From Gammaproteobacteria bacterium (lineage in GTDB: Bacteria; Pseudomonadota; Gammaproteobacteria; Pseudomonadales; Pseudohongiellaceae), in contig JAJFKE010000011.1 in NCBI GenBank assembly GCA_021773355.1, forward strand, positions 355,149 through 419,148: a DNA stretch of 64,000 bases, read 5' to 3'. The notes under the pieces are model-generated. The model saw only the letters and a program-made list of their open reading frames with translations. It did not search any database and was not told the DNA's origin. The position numbers and the translations under genes were made by a program. This document shows, piece after piece, positions 1 to 9,074 of the stretch. Position 1 is the stretch's first letter. The number at the start of each line of letters is the position of its first letter.

Positions 1-567
1 GGACTCGCTATATTCGAGATAACCTTTATTCAATTGTTCAATATCGTTTAACAATTGATCGCTGTGGTAATCCTGCGATTCAATTCCACAGCCGCGGGCT
101 TTCAAACGAACATTAATGTCCTTGGTTACTAAAACCACCCTACGTGAAGGAAAGATTTGCTTGAGGAAGCCAACGTCGTTGAGGATTTTATTGTCATTCA
201 AATGGGTTGGTAACATTATTAGGTTTTCGGGTACCTCCGTCATCAGCACGGACAAGGTTCCACTATGACTGCCATCTACCCCCCTCGGAATAACCACGCC
301 TGTCTCAACATCACCCGGACTGGCGCGCCCTAATAGCTTATCTAGCTCACGAATGGCTTGACGACAATCTGCTGCGATAGATTGGCGACCACCTTTTAAG
401 GAGTCCAGCTCTTCAAGAACCGTAATAGGAATCACAACGTGGTGTTCATCAAAATTAAGTATGGCAGTGGGATCGTGAATTAGAACGTTTGTATCTAGCA
501 CATAGAGTATAGGGTTAGAGGAGGTACTGCTGTCAGAAGAATCCATGACAAGTTTCACTTCACTCAT
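1..567 (-). CDS. PhoH-like protein, N-terminal PIN domain (partial)
   Basis: I translated this stretch directly: 189 codons stay open to the window edge, so only the N-terminal part is present. After a Ser/Asp-rich leader of about 20 residues comes a PIN nuclease fold: YVLDTNVLIHDP around residues 22-33, the acidic pair in VLEELDSLKGG (50-60), and DCRQAIREL further on. The order and spacing match the PIN half of PhoH2-type proteins, in which a PIN ribonuclease is fused to a PhoH ATPase/helicase; the ATPase half would lie to the left and is not visible. The ATG at 565-567 is preceded by AAGGAG (complement of 579-584) at 11 bases, which decides the start. Such proteins are thought to act in RNA turnover. 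A stand-alone PIN protein cannot be excluded because the rest is missing. Confidence 0.8.
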   Translation of the reverse strand, partial: MSEVKLVMDSSDSSTSSNPILYVLDTNVLIHDPTAILNFDEHHVVIPITVLEELDSLKGGRQSIAADCRQAIRELDKLLGRASPGDVETGVVIPRGVDGSHSGTLSVLMTEVPENLIMLPTHLNDNKILNDVGFLKQIFPSRRVVLVTKDINVRLKARGCGIESQDYHSDQLLNDIEQLNKGYLEYSES

Positions 568-574
568 AGTAGGT

Positions 575-718
575 TTAACTCCTTCGTTGGGGACTTTGTT
601 TCGGTTCCGCTAAATCATAAATTGGCCTAGGGTCCCTAAGCCTTTTGTCCTCCTGTTCTGCTTGAATGAAATGCCTGGCCTTACTAATAGCTTCGGCAAG
701 ACATGACCATATCTTTAG
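575..718 (-). pseudogene. Possible C-terminal remnant of a gene cut by the adjacent mobile element
   Basis: Reading leftward from the end of the miniature element, one frame is open for about 45 codons and ends with TAA at 575-577, just upstream of the PhoH-like start. The peptide is helix-like and charged (LAEAISKARHFIQAEQED near its start, then a proline-rich tail) and contains no ATG, GTG or TTG in frame. Excising the element joins it to further open frame on the right, but I find no convincing start there either. It may be the tail of a truncated first gene of the PhoH operon, or a chance open frame. I do not recognise it. Confidence 0.2.
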
Positions 719-950
719 GGAGCCTCTGAACAAATCTATGACCTCTCTGACCTACAGCCAATTCCGCTATCAAGACGTACTTTCGTCGGGCCCGTCAAGA
801 AACTGCAACGCAGAGAGCGCACTCGGTGTAAACCCCCGACTGACGGAGCCTGGTGCCGTACTGCGGCGTTGTTGCGCTTGGTGCGCACAACGCCTTGCTT
901 CAGCGCGCCAGACTCCCGCAGAGTGGCCATAGATTTGTTCAGAGGTGAAA
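719..950. mobile_element. Miniature inverted-repeat element, copy 1
   Basis: This is a non-coding element clearly homologous to 11779-12016 over its whole length. The left end reads GGAGCCTCTGAACAAATC; the right end carries the inverted copy GATTTGTTCAGAGG, with the last few bases diverged. TTAG flanks it on both sides (715-718 and 951-954), consistent with a 4-bp YTAR target duplication. There is no transposase gene inside, so it would have to be moved in trans. The ends and target type resemble the IS5 group of insertion sequences, which is inference from memory of IS5 ends. Short open frames here are not genes. The rest of the gap between the PhoH-like gene and oadB holds nothing else I can recognise. 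Confidence 0.7.
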
Positions 951-1031
951 TTAGGAATTCGGAGGAATAAGCGCAGATAATCAAACAATAATGGTATAAA
1001 GTAAATCTTGAGATCTATCTGCTGATAAAAG

Positions 1032-2162
1032 TTATCCAGCAAACTGTAGCAATACACCGGCGGCAACTGCCGAACCAATTACGCCGGCTACATTTGGACC
1101 CATGGCGTGCATCAATAAGAAATTATTCGGGTTCGCTTCCATACCAACCTTATTGGCAACTCGTGCCGCCATTGGTACCGCTGAAACACCCGCTGCGCCA
1201 ATTAGAGGATTAATTTTTTGTACGGAAAACACATTCATCAGTTTCGCCATTAGTACACCGGCGGCGGTTCCTATGGAAAATGCCACCATGCCCAATGCCA
1301 GTATACCCAATGTACTACTTACCAAGAATTGATCGGCGCCAAGTTTGGAACCCACGGACAAACCGAGCAAGATTGTTACAATATTGATTAGCGCATTCTG
1401 AGCGGTGTCGGAAAGACGCGTTACTACACCACACTCCTTCATCAAATTTCCAAAACAAAACATACCAAGCAGGGGTGCAGCGCTGGGCACTAACATGGCG
1501 ACTAATATCAGTAACAACAACGGAAAAACGATCTTTTCGGTTTGAGACACTTCGCGTAATTGAGTCATGCTGATTTCGCGCTCAGCCTGAGTTGTGAGAG
1601 CACGCATAATAGGTGGTTGAATCAAGGGAACCAATGCCATATAAGAATAAGCAGCAACAGCGATCGCTCCAAGAATTTCAGGCGCAAGAATGCCTGCGAC
1701 ATAAATTGCCGTTGGTCCATCGGCACCACCGATAATTCCAATCGCCGCAGCCTGTTTGACGGTGAAATCAAATAGGCCAATGTCTGTAAGAAACAAGGCG
1801 CCTAATAAGGTTGAAAAAATCCCGAATTGAGCAGCAGCTCCTAACAGAAGTGTTTTCGGATTTGCTAACAAAGGGCCAAAATCCGTCATCGCTCCCACGC
1901 CCATAAATATCAGCAATGGAAATATGCCGGTTTCCAAACCCATAACGTAAAATTGATGGAGAATGCCATCCCCCACCGCAATGTCGACACCCGGAATGTT
2001 TGAAAGAATCCCACCAAAGCCGATGGGGATTAGCAGCAGAGGCTCAAAGCCTTTCTTAATAGCGAGGTATAGTAAAAGTAAACCGATAATGATCATCGAA
2101 AACTGTGGCAAGGTAATTTGCATGATGCCGGTGGTTTGCCACAGTTCTATCAGTCGACTCAT
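1032..2162 (-). CDS. oadB: Na+-translocating oxaloacetate decarboxylase, beta subunit
   Basis: This 376-residue polytopic inner-membrane subunit decarboxylates the carboxybiotin carried by OadA and couples that to Na+ export. The sequence shows many hydrophobic helices and the family signatures: [10 protein letters not shown] with the membrane aspartate at D148, [19 protein letters not shown] near residue 315, and [21 protein letters not shown] at the C-terminus. Length is normal for OadB. It is the last gene of a minus-strand operon (oadG, oadA, oadB), 62 bases after oadA. The start is ATG at 2162, with a purine-rich AAGAGAAG stretch upstream. The operon turns oxaloacetate into pyruvate and a sodium gradient. 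Glutaconyl- or methylmalonyl-CoA decarboxylase beta subunits are related, but the OadA partner fixes the assignment. Confidence 0.96.
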   Translation of the reverse strand: MSRLIELWQTTGIMQITLPQFSMIIIGLLLLYLAIKKGFEPLLLIPIGFGGILSNIPGVDIAVGDGILHQFYVMGLETGIFPLLIFMGVGAMTDFGPLLANPKTLLLGAAAQFGIFSTLLGALFLTDIGLFDFTVKQAAAIGIIGGADGPTAIYVAGILAPEILGAIAVAAYSYMALVPLIQPPIMRALTTQAEREISMTQLREVSQTEKIVFPLLLLILVAMLVPSAAPLLGMFCFGNLMKECGVVTRLSDTAQNALINIVTILLGLSVGSKLGADQFLVSSTLGILALGMVAFSIGTAAGVLMAKLMNVFSVQKINPLIGAAGVSAVPMAARVANKVGMEANPNNFLLMHAMGPNVAGVIGSAVAAGVLLQFAG

Positions 2163-2224
2163 CTATTCTTCTCTTGTTTTTATCTTCGCTAATTAATATT
2201 TAACCGGCAAATTCAGGATTTCAG

Positions 2225-4006
2225 TTAAGCCAGAGACAACATGGTCTCGCCCACCTTTACTGCATCACCCGCTTTTATGGAAATGGAGGTAACCTGGCCA
2301 CCACGGGGTGAACGAATTTCGGTTTCCATTTTCATCGCCTCCAGTATCAAGATCACATCGCCTTCAGTCACAGTGTCCCCTATAGCAACACACACCTTAA
2401 AAACGTTCCCTGACAGCGGAGCTGGAACGGGCGAGCCGCTGCCGCTAGCCGCCGCCACAGGGGCAGGAGCTGCCGCGGCTGTACTGACGTCGCTGAGTTG
2501 CGAGATATCGCCGCCTTCCGATACCTTAACAACGTAGGCCTTACCTTCAACTTCTACAGTGTAAACACCGGGCGTCGCGGCTGGTGCCGACTCAGTAGCA
2601 GTGCTTGCTTGTAACCAGGGTAAGGGTTCAAAGGCGTCAGGATTATCGCGATTCTTTAAAAATTTTAATCCAGCCTGCGGAAATAATGCATAGGTCAGAG
2701 TGTCATCTATTTCGTTAACTAAGTTAATACCCTCATCCTTCGCGATTTTTAGCAGCTCACTCTTCAGCTTGTCGAACTCAGGCTCAAGTAAATCTGCTGG
2801 TCGACAGCTTATGGCTTCCGCTCCGTTGAGCACCTTGGCTTGCAACTCTGCATTGACTGGGGCTGGAGTAGCTCCATATTCACCCTTCAACACGCCTTCC
2901 GTTTCCTTGGTTATGGTCTTATAGCGCTCGCCAACTAAAACATTTAGAACTGCCTGAGTACCTACAATTTGGGAGGTTGGCGTAACTAGAGGGATGAAAC
3001 CCAGGTCTTCCCGTACCTTGGGAATTTCTTCCAGCACAGCATCAATCTTGTCCGTCGCATTCTGTTCACGCAATTGGTTTTCCAAGTTGGTTAACATGCC
3101 ACCGGGAACCTGGGCTACAAGAATTCGTGAATCGATACCGCGCAGTGATCCTTCAAAATTCGCATATTTCTTACGAATTTCTCGAAAATAGCTCGCTATT
3201 TCTTCTAGTAATTCAATATCCAGGCCGGTGCTACGTTCCGTCTTGTCCAAGATTGAGACTAGGGATTCAGTCGGCGAATGGCCGTAGGTCATACTCATTG
3301 ATGAAATGGCGGTGTCTACATTGTCTATTCCTGCCTCTACCGCTTTTAAGTAGGTTGCTGTTGAGAGACCAGTTGTCGCATGGCACTGCATATGAATAGG
3401 TATTTCGACTGTCTCTTTCAATTTACTGATCAGTTCAAAGGCCACGTAGGGCTTAAGCAATCCGGCCATGTCTTTGATGCATAGAGAATCAGCGCCCATA
3501 CTTTCTATCTGGCGAGCCATATCCAACCAGCTATCAATAGTGTAAACCGGACTGATGGTATACGACATGGTGCCCTGGGCATGCTTGTCTTGCTTGCGCA
3601 CCGCTTTGATAGCGGTTTCCAGATTGCGCATATCATTCATGGCGTCGAATACACGAAACACATCCACGCCGTTAACCGCTGCGCGCTCGACAAATTTTTC
3701 AACCAGATCGTCAGCGTAGTGGCGATAGCCCAGAATATTCTGTCCTCTGAACAGCATTTGTTGAGGAGTGTTAGGCATTGCCTGTTTGAATAAGCGAATA
3801 CGCTCCCAGGGGTCCTCACCAACGAAGCGGATACAGGCGTCAAACGTGGCCCCGCCCCATGATTCCAGCGACCAAAATCCCACCTGGTCCAATTTCTCGG
3901 CAATCGGCAACATATCATCTATCCGCATGCGTGTTGCAAGCAGCGACTGATGGGCGTCTCTTAAGACAACGTCTGTTATTCCAAGGCGGTTCTTGATTTC
4001 TGTCAT
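2225..4006 (-). CDS. oadA: Oxaloacetate decarboxylase, alpha subunit with biotin carrier
   Basis: This 593-residue cytoplasmic subunit transfers the C4 carboxylate of oxaloacetate to biotin. Domains run in order: an HMGL-like TIM barrel carboxyltransferase (residues about 5-270; VVLRDAHQS with the metal aspartate, CIKDMAGLL with the catalytic lysine, HMQCHATTG with metal histidines), the PYC/OAD central domain (about 290-460), an Ala/Pro linker, and a biotinyl domain with the biotin lysine K559 in EAMKMET. Length is typical. It sits between oadG and oadB in one operon. Homologous chains exist in pyruvate carboxylase subunit B, but the flanking gamma and beta subunits identify the Na+ pump. 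Confidence 0.97.
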   Translation of the reverse strand: MTEIKNRLGITDVVLRDAHQSLLATRMRIDDMLPIAEKLDQVGFWSLESWGGATFDACIRFVGEDPWERIRLFKQAMPNTPQQMLFRGQNILGYRHYADDLVEKFVERAAVNGVDVFRVFDAMNDMRNLETAIKAVRKQDKHAQGTMSYTISPVYTIDSWLDMARQIESMGADSLCIKDMAGLLKPYVAFELISKLKETVEIPIHMQCHATTGLSTATYLKAVEAGIDNVDTAISSMSMTYGHSPTESLVSILDKTERSTGLDIELLEEIASYFREIRKKYANFEGSLRGIDSRILVAQVPGGMLTNLENQLREQNATDKIDAVLEEIPKVREDLGFIPLVTPTSQIVGTQAVLNVLVGERYKTITKETEGVLKGEYGATPAPVNAELQAKVLNGAEAISCRPADLLEPEFDKLKSELLKIAKDEGINLVNEIDDTLTYALFPQAGLKFLKNRDNPDAFEPLPWLQASTATESAPAATPGVYTVEVEGKAYVVKVSEGGDISQLSDVSTAAAAPAPVAAASGSGSPVPAPLSGNVFKVCVAIGDTVTEGDVILILEAMKMETEIRSPRGGQVTSISIKAGDAVKVGETMLSLA

Positions 4007-4057
4007 ATCACAAACTCATTGCTATATATTCAAAGGATTGGGCAGGCCAGCAGTCGC

Positions 4058-4300
4058 TCACTTATTATTATGTCTATGCTGTGCAATTGCGGCGCTAATT
4101 ATGGCTACTAAACGCCCTTTATCGGTGGCATTAGAATTCTGTGTCACCGTATCTACAGAGCCAGAAGACATTTCCGGCTCAAACCTCAGTATCAAGGAAG
4201 ACATGGCCTTGGTGGCAAAAACCAATAACGCTAGAAACACAAAAACAGTGCCCATGCCAAAAACAGCAAGTTCAATTCCCTGATCGATCAAATTGTCCAT
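4058..4300 (-). CDS. oadG: Oxaloacetate decarboxylase, gamma subunit
   Basis: This is a small membrane anchor of 80 residues. The N-terminal MDNLIDQGIELAVFGMGTVF leads into a single transmembrane helix (FVFLALLVFATKAMSSLIL), followed by a polar tail ending in HRHNNK, where a His-rich end is expected to bind zinc. OadG assembles the alpha and beta subunits. It is the first gene of the oad operon. I chose the ATG at 4300 because OadG proteins usually begin close to the helix; the frame is also open to an ATG at 4336, and neither start has a strong Shine-Dalgarno sequence. The operon promoter should lie in 4301-4421, where I see no clear -35/-10 pair. Confidence 0.85.
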   Translation of the reverse strand: MDNLIDQGIELAVFGMGTVFVFLALLVFATKAMSSLILRFEPEMSSGSVDTVTQNSNATDKGRLVAIISAAIAQHRHNNK

Positions 4301-4421
4301 TTCAGCATCCAACAAAACGAGCGAGAGCCGAATCATACTAAAGGAAGCTGTCAGAATCTAACCAATCGTGTTTAAGGGCCTGAATTTTGGCAGGATTAGG
4401 TGAAGTGCGCCGCAATTAAGA

Positions 4422-5822
4422 CTACGGTTCCATTGTTTTGACAGAGGTACCCTCGGCTAGACGATATTTCAATATGCCATTAGCTTGCTGTGGCTGACCC
4501 TCAACCAACTTGGGGCGAAACTTCAACTTATTCAGTTTCTCCAAAAGGCGCCGTTCCTGAGGACGAAAGTCGAGAAAATGCGTTAGTAGTTCAGCTTGTT
4601 CAATCATGCTGACGGTACTGGTATAGCGATGACTGTACCAGTTTGACACTTTGTTTACGCCAGCAAGGCTGAAGGAGAACAGGGCAAAATTTGAATCTAG
4701 TTCTTCGCCCTGGTCCTGAGCCACAAAATCGCCTACGGGGCTACTCACATTGGGCAGCGCTGTCGACCATTCTCTGAATGACAAATACGGATCACTACCC
4801 TCCTCAGCGATTTCCACAGCGCTGCGACGAGCTAGTACAGCCTGTTCTACTGTTGGATAAAACTCAGCCTCTGGGAGTATTAAGGGTTGGCTAAATAACT
4901 CGTCGATTAGAGCCGGGTCGACGCCGGCTGAGAGCATACCCTGATAAGCCAGTTGATAGGTTGCTATAGCGGTTTCTGGTTGATCATAGAGAATTTGCCA
5001 ATCTGCTAGATACAGATCGCTCATGGCCATGCCTTCGAGATTCACGGCCTGCTCCACCTCGTAAATGGCATGTAGGTTATTTAACAGAGCTAAACCCGTG
5101 AAGTAGAAAGTTTCGTTGACGGCCGATCGATCACGGAGAATGTCTGAACCAGGGGCTAATTCTCTCAAGGAGTAACCGGTGCTGCCTCCTTCCCAAAGTG
5201 CGACTGTCTGTAGATGAAATTGTTTAAGCTGCTCATAGATTATAGGCGGCAATCTGGGGTCAGTTGCTCCCCAGATCGTTCCTGCGACCCCCAGCGCGAG
5301 CCATCGAATCTGCGCCGATTGACGAAAGTGGTAGCCCTGCCAACTGCGCCCATCTTCGACTAAAGCGCGCAAATGAATTCGGGACAGTTGCAACAAATCT
5401 TCGACTAGGGCTTCGTCAATTATTTTGCTTTTTTCAGTATATAGCCATAGCAAGTGCTGCATGTGCTGGCGGGCACTTTCCCAATCTCCCCGATTGGCAA
5501 AATTATCGATCTTCTTACTAAGCAATGGTCTCTGAAAGGCCGTGTACAAACCATCCTCTATCCGGGTAATTTGCATAGCCCGATCTAACAAGGCATGCGC
5601 TTCATCAAATTGATTCAAATCGATCAGCCGGTCTGCCAATTGTTCTATTGGCTCGATAAGTCTGGCATCCATCGGGCCCACCGCATCCTGCAAATCACTT
5701 AACAAGGCACGTGAGAGTTGCAGCTCATCCAGGGACTTAAGCGAAGGCTGCTCCTGCGCCACTAAAACACTGGCTGAAGCGAACCAGCATATAGCTAAAA
5801 ATACTGTAACAAGCCTGTTCAT
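4422..5822 (-). CDS. Exported protein with TPR-like repeats, unknown function
   Basis: This is a 466-residue protein with a clear signal peptide (MNRLVTVFLAICWFASASVLVAQ). The mature part is helix-rich and has TPR-like stretches near the N-terminus (ADRLIDLNQFDEAHALLDRAM) and around residues 300-320 (LADWQILYDQPETAIATYQL). I do not recognise a named family. I chose the ATG at 5822 because it gives a normal signal peptide; the upstream in-frame ATG at 5858 would add a polar extension before it. It lies just upstream of oadGAB on the same strand, 86-120 bases from oadG, but nothing links it to sodium pumping. It is divergent from the NIPSNAP gene, so 5823-6024 probably holds both promoters. Confidence 0.7.
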   Translation of the reverse strand: MNRLVTVFLAICWFASASVLVAQEQPSLKSLDELQLSRALLSDLQDAVGPMDARLIEPIEQLADRLIDLNQFDEAHALLDRAMQITRIEDGLYTAFQRPLLSKKIDNFANRGDWESARQHMQHLLWLYTEKSKIIDEALVEDLLQLSRIHLRALVEDGRSWQGYHFRQSAQIRWLALGVAGTIWGATDPRLPPIIYEQLKQFHLQTVALWEGGSTGYSLRELAPGSDILRDRSAVNETFYFTGLALLNNLHAIYEVEQAVNLEGMAMSDLYLADWQILYDQPETAIATYQLAYQGMLSAGVDPALIDELFSQPLILPEAEFYPTVEQAVLARRSAVEIAEEGSDPYLSFREWSTALPNVSSPVGDFVAQDQGEELDSNFALFSFSLAGVNKVSNWYSHRYTSTVSMIEQAELLTHFLDFRPQERRLLEKLNKLKFRPKLVEGQPQQANGILKYRLAEGTSVKTMEP

Positions 5823-6024
5823 TGCGTTTCTCTGTATTGCTATTCCAGCAAGGGTCAAAACACGGTATTAATCACAGCAGACCGCTGTAGTAGAGAAATC
5901 TGCTCGAACCGCATAAACGCCCGCGCCACAGGCGCCTGCCGAGTTGTAGCGAGTCGCTATTTGATATTCGCTTGACTATACTTGCTGCAGATTATTACAA
6001 AATGACTAAGTTTAGGAGAACAAT

Positions 6025-6453
6025 GTGAGCAAATTTAACAAAACTGTGGGGTTTTCCCTACTTTCGCTGATAATCGGCCTGAGTGCCGGTATCCTAGCTA
6101 GTTCGGCTGCACAGGAAAATAGCAAGGTTTTTGAACTGAGAACCTATACCGCAACGCCGGGAAATCTCGATAATTTGCATGCCAGGTTTCGCGACCACAC
6201 AATCCGAATATTCGATAATCACGGCATGAAGGTAGTTGGTTTTTGGACACCTACAAACGAAGAAGACGCTGACGACACACTTATTTATGTGCTGGAGCAT
6301 GCCAGCCAGGAAGCTGCGAACGCATCCTGGAGAGCGTTTGCCCAAGATCCTGAATGGAAATTAGTTTCCGATGCATCAAATGCTAATGGTCCAATATTGG
6401 CCGGGGTTGAGAGACGTTATATGGCCGCGACTGATTACTCGCCACTGCAATAA
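6025..6453 (+). CDS. Exported NIPSNAP-family protein
   Basis: This 142-residue protein has a signal peptide (MSKFNKTVGFSLLSLIIGLS, cleavage near ASSAAQ) and one NIPSNAP ferredoxin-like domain: FELRTYTATPGNLDNLHARF, the paired HTIRIFDNHGMKVVGFW strand-helix, then LIYVLEH and ASWRAFAQDPEW. The start is GTG at 6025, preceded by AGGAG at 6014-6018 with six bases between; an overlapping ATG at 6023 would stop at once. NIPSNAP proteins are small dimeric barrels of mostly unknown role. It stands alone, convergent with the small membrane gene at 6584. Confidence 0.85.
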   Translation: MSKFNKTVGFSLLSLIIGLSAGILASSAAQENSKVFELRTYTATPGNLDNLHARFRDHTIRIFDNHGMKVVGFWTPTNEEDADDTLIYVLEHASQEAANASWRAFAQDPEWKLVSDASNANGPILAGVERRYMAATDYSPLQ

Positions 6454-6583
6454 TGATGCGCCGCTTGAAATAGCACAAGCAAGCCATACACAAAAGCACA
6501 ATAAATTTAAGGGGGACAGTTTTGAGAAAAGCGCTCCCCTCTTTTATTTGCTTCAACTTGAAAATCTGGGTCTTTCCGGCACT

Positions 6584-6733
6584 TTATCCATAAGCCATCC
6601 GCAACAGATCGCGGACACTTTCGATCTGAATTGACCAATAAACCACAAAGAAAATTAGTATTGCTACTGAAATCGTAACGGCGGCAGACTGCAGATCACG
6701 AATACCTGCTGCGCCGCTTTCTTCATCGTCCAT
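6584..6733 (-). CDS. Small one-helix membrane protein, copy 2 of duplicated cassette
   Basis: I translated a 49-residue protein: an acidic N-terminus (MDDEESGAAG), a hydrophobic segment (VTISVAILIFFVVYW), then a short tail ending RDLLRMAYG. GGAGAG lies seven to twelve bases before the ATG. It is third in a minus-strand cassette after the genes at 7444 and 6790, and matches by position and character the 56-residue gene at 8210-8380, which shares a FxxYW or FYW helix end and an LxxAYG tail. That repeated arrangement is the main evidence that it is real. It may be a small subunit of the neighbouring membrane proteins. Confidence 0.65.
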   Translation of the reverse strand: MDDEESGAAGIRDLQSAAVTISVAILIFFVVYWSIQIESVRDLLRMAYG

Positions 6734-6789
6734 AGCTCTCTCCGTTTTCTTAAAATAATTACCACATGAGGTATCTAAACTGGATTTGG

Positions 6790-7386
6790 CTAACTACCCG
6801 CAAAGCCAATCCAGCGACCAGTTGCGGCTACCGTAAGCCATAACAACATGGAAGAAACCGCTATAAGTCTAAGTACCAATGGATGTATTTCATCCAGTGG
6901 ATGTCGCAACAGGGGTCGTCGAATAAAGAAGACAAAGAAGATCCCCGTCGCTAAAGCCAACATCTTGTACCAGAACACTGGAAGCCAATAAATTTTACCC
7001 GCTACACCGCAGGCCATGAAAACGCCGGTGCTCAAAACAACAATCAGTCCAATTACAAATACTTTATGTGTCCTATCCAAGATATCCCTGGCGGGAACAT
7101 CAACGAATAGCCATCCGAGCAAGCGCGCATCACTTACTATCACCGCCCCACCCAGCAGCGCCATCGCCAATAGATGAAACGCTTCAACAATGGCAAACGC
7201 GGCACCCCAAGTTTTACCGATAACACCGAATGGAGTGGTTTCCAGCCATAGGAAAAATTCATACAACTTTAACCAGGTGTCATGGCGTAAATCTGTAAAC
7301 GAAAAGATCATTAGCAAAGCCAATAAAACACCCACCGTGATTGTTTTACTATAGGTAACAGTGCTTGCTGATGCGGGGTTTGACAT
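6790..7386 (-). CDS. DUF6644-like polytopic membrane protein (second cassette, B gene)
   Basis: This 198-residue inner-membrane protein has about five to six helices. It carries VEAFHLLAM, followed by SDARLLGW and the C-terminal VAATGRWIGF; the same E..H, D.RLLG and GR-I pattern recurs in its three paralogues at 7444, 8414 and 9075. It aligns best with 8414-9031, which also ends VAATGRWIGF. I chose the ATG at 7386, with GAGGG upstream, over the in-frame ATG at 7437, which would overlap the preceding gene's ribosome site region. The histidine conserved in a helix could bind heme or metal, but that is speculation. Function is unknown. Confidence 0.75.
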   Translation of the reverse strand: MSNPASASTVTYSKTITVGVLLALLMIFSFTDLRHDTWLKLYEFFLWLETTPFGVIGKTWGAAFAIVEAFHLLAMALLGGAVIVSDARLLGWLFVDVPARDILDRTHKVFVIGLIVVLSTGVFMACGVAGKIYWLPVFWYKMLALATGIFFVFFIRRPLLRHPLDEIHPLVLRLIAVSSMLLWLTVAATGRWIGFAGS

Positions 7387-7443
7387 GGGCGATACCCTCA
7401 AATTATTGCATCGATGTTTCGATTCAGAATCTTCCATCGATGG

Positions 7444-8019
7444 TTAATATCTAGTTTGACCGGCTATACAACCTGACAGAAATTGAGAAAAACTATTTGG
7501 GTCGGTGTACTCGCAATCAAACCAATCGTAGGCGATAAATCGTCCGCAGATGACTACTAGTGACCAAAACCCTAGAGACAGAGCTGCACCCATGCGAATT
7601 CTTTTCGGTGCTTTTGCGTTATTATCCCAACTGGCGACAGATTCGTTCATGCGTTTATGAAATAGATAGGCATTAACTGCACAGGCAACTAAAAGCGCCA
7701 TCTTCAATCGAAACCAGACACTTTGTGAGCTACGCACTGGAACGGCGTAGAAAAGCAGAATACCCGTGATAAACATAACAGTGAAACCGACTAACATTGG
7801 AGCGTTCAAACGTTGCGCTATATTACTGGCAGGAATATTTGGAAGCGCATACCCCAGCATTCTCAGATCGATCATAAATAACATGCCCAGACATACTATA
7901 AGAGTCAATACGTGTATGGATTCAACCCAGTTATACATATAGTAAGACTCATGCAGCAGCGTGCTCCAAGCAGAGTCATCTAGCCATATAGCGAAGTCAT
8001 AGACCAATTCGTTAAGCAT
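7444..8019 (-). CDS. DUF6644-like polytopic membrane protein (second cassette, A gene)
   Basis: This 191-residue membrane protein begins MLNELVYDFAIWLDDSAWS, closely like the paralogue at 9075, which begins MINELLLQFAHWLEAQQYS. The shared elements are VESIHVLTL, then DLRMLGYALPNIPA, then the terminal GRFIAYDWFDC. I placed the start at 8019 because it aligns with the paralogue and has GGAG nine bases upstream; the frame is open to 8043. Gene order after it (B, then the small protein) is the same as in the first cassette. I cannot name a function; the family is related by pattern to DUF6644. Confidence 0.75.
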   Translation of the reverse strand: MLNELVYDFAIWLDDSAWSTLLHESYYMYNWVESIHVLTLIVCLGMLFMIDLRMLGYALPNIPASNIAQRLNAPMLVGFTVMFITGILLFYAVPVRSSQSVWFRLKMALLVACAVNAYLFHKRMNESVASWDNNAKAPKRIRMGAALSLGFWSLVVICGRFIAYDWFDCEYTDPNSFSQFLSGCIAGQTRY

Positions 8020-8080
8020 TGAACTCGGCTCCAAATAATTCAATCTCCATGCCTGGAACTGACTATAAAGCTTGTTGAGA

Positions 8081-8092
8081 TCAATATATTGA
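8081..8092. promoter_or_regulatory. Perfect palindrome TCAATATATTGA between the two cassettes
   Basis: A 12-base perfect palindrome lies upstream of the second cassette's first gene, within an AT-rich stretch with several GATC steps. The gap 8044-8209 would have to hold a promoter if the second cassette is transcribed separately. It could be an operator for the nearby AraC-type protein, but AraC sites are usually direct repeats, so confidence is low. Confidence 0.2.
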
Positions 8093-8209
8093 GATCGATC
8101 AATTATTAGATATTAGATCGAATTTTTCTGAAGAATGAGAGGGAGCGATATTAGTACCGGATCACGGACCGGGTCGCGGAATAGAGAACCAGATCGGATA
8201 AAATGAGAG

Positions 8210-8380
8210 CTAAAAGACCAGAGGATTGTTAAAAAACTTAAAGGAACCATAGGCTAATTCCAATAACTCGACCGTGGACTGCCCTTCTCCTATCCAATAA
8301 AACAATAATGCACCGAGTATAATTACACCAGAGCCGACTGCGGCGATCTGCTTATCATCCCATTTGTTACTCTCGTTCAT
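8210..8380 (-). CDS. Small one-helix membrane protein, copy 1 of duplicated cassette
   Basis: I translated a 56-residue protein: a polar N-terminus (MNESNKWDDKQIAAVG), a helix (SGVIILGALLFYWIGEG), then VELLELAYG and a phenylalanine-rich end. It is third in the first cassette, 33 bases after the gene at 8414. It corresponds to 6584-6733 in the second cassette by order, size and single-helix topology, with weak sequence similarity. This suggests that both small genes are real and belong with the larger membrane proteins. Confidence 0.6.
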   Translation of the reverse strand: MNESNKWDDKQIAAVGSGVIILGALLFYWIGEGQSTVELLELAYGSFKFFNNPLVF

Positions 8381-8413
8381 TGATTACCCCCAGTGCAGCA
8401 AATTATTAATAGT

Positions 8414-9031
8414 CTAACTAAAACCAATCCAACGACCTGTCGCAGCCACTGTAAACCAAATCAAAATTGATGTAACGGCCAGTAGTCGCAATATCCATGG
8501 ATTGATTTCAGAATGTGGACGGCTACTCAAGAGCGGTTGTTTAATAAATATCATAAAACAGGAACCCGTCAACAGGGTTAACATCTTGATCCAGAAGACT
8601 TCCATGTAATAGACTTTATCGGCAACACCCGCGGCGCAGAAAATCCCCGTAGCAATAGCACATACCAAACTAACCTTAAAACATTTAAACGTCCCAGCGG
8701 TTATGATTTCAGACGGAATATCTCGAAATAAGACTCCAAGCAACCTTAAGTCTGTCGCTAAAATTGTTCCCCCAATTACTGCCATTGAGATTAAATGGCC
8801 CGCCTCAACTGTCGCATATACGGAACCGTAGGTTGTACCGAGGTAGCCAAGCCAGGATGAATTCTTCAGCCATTCGAAATAGGGCAGCAGTCCAGGATAA
8901 ATAGATGCCCGAACTTCGAGTGCCTCCAACAGAATGACGACTAGCAATATAACCGCGAGTCCTACAGTTCTTCTGTTAAGGCTTAGAAATGAAATCACGT
9001 TATAACTCCAGAATAATATTTTGTTAAGCAT
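8414..9031 (-). CDS. DUF6644-like polytopic membrane protein (first cassette, B gene)
   Basis: This 205-residue protein has five to six hydrophobic helices. The central region reads VEAGHLISMAVIGG then DLRLLGVLFRDIPSE, and the end is WFTVAATGRWIGFS. It is the paralogue of 6790-7386, with the same helix order and the same last motif. The N-terminus is about 20 residues longer than in that copy. The start at 9031 is the first ATG; its Shine-Dalgarno is poor, so the true start may lie further in. It follows the A gene at 9075 by 43 bases. Confidence 0.75.
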   Translation of the reverse strand: MLNKILFWSYNVISFLSLNRRTVGLAVILLVVILLEALEVRASIYPGLLPYFEWLKNSSWLGYLGTTYGSVYATVEAGHLISMAVIGGTILATDLRLLGVLFRDIPSEIITAGTFKCFKVSLVCAIATGIFCAAGVADKVYYMEVFWIKMLTLLTGSCFMIFIKQPLLSSRPHSEINPWILRLLAVTSILIWFTVAATGRWIGFS

Positions 9032-9074
9032 TTTTTCGCAGAGAAAGGGTTATGCATGCATTCGTCAGTAAACC

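Noticed and set aside
620..642. CTAGGGTCCCTAAG resembling the right end of the 16874 element
   Set aside because: Only the outer nine or so bases match, with no TIR sequence next to them.
2241..3950. Several open frames opposite oadA
   Set aside because: They are antisense shadows of a strongly conserved gene and have no ribosome sites or recognisable products.
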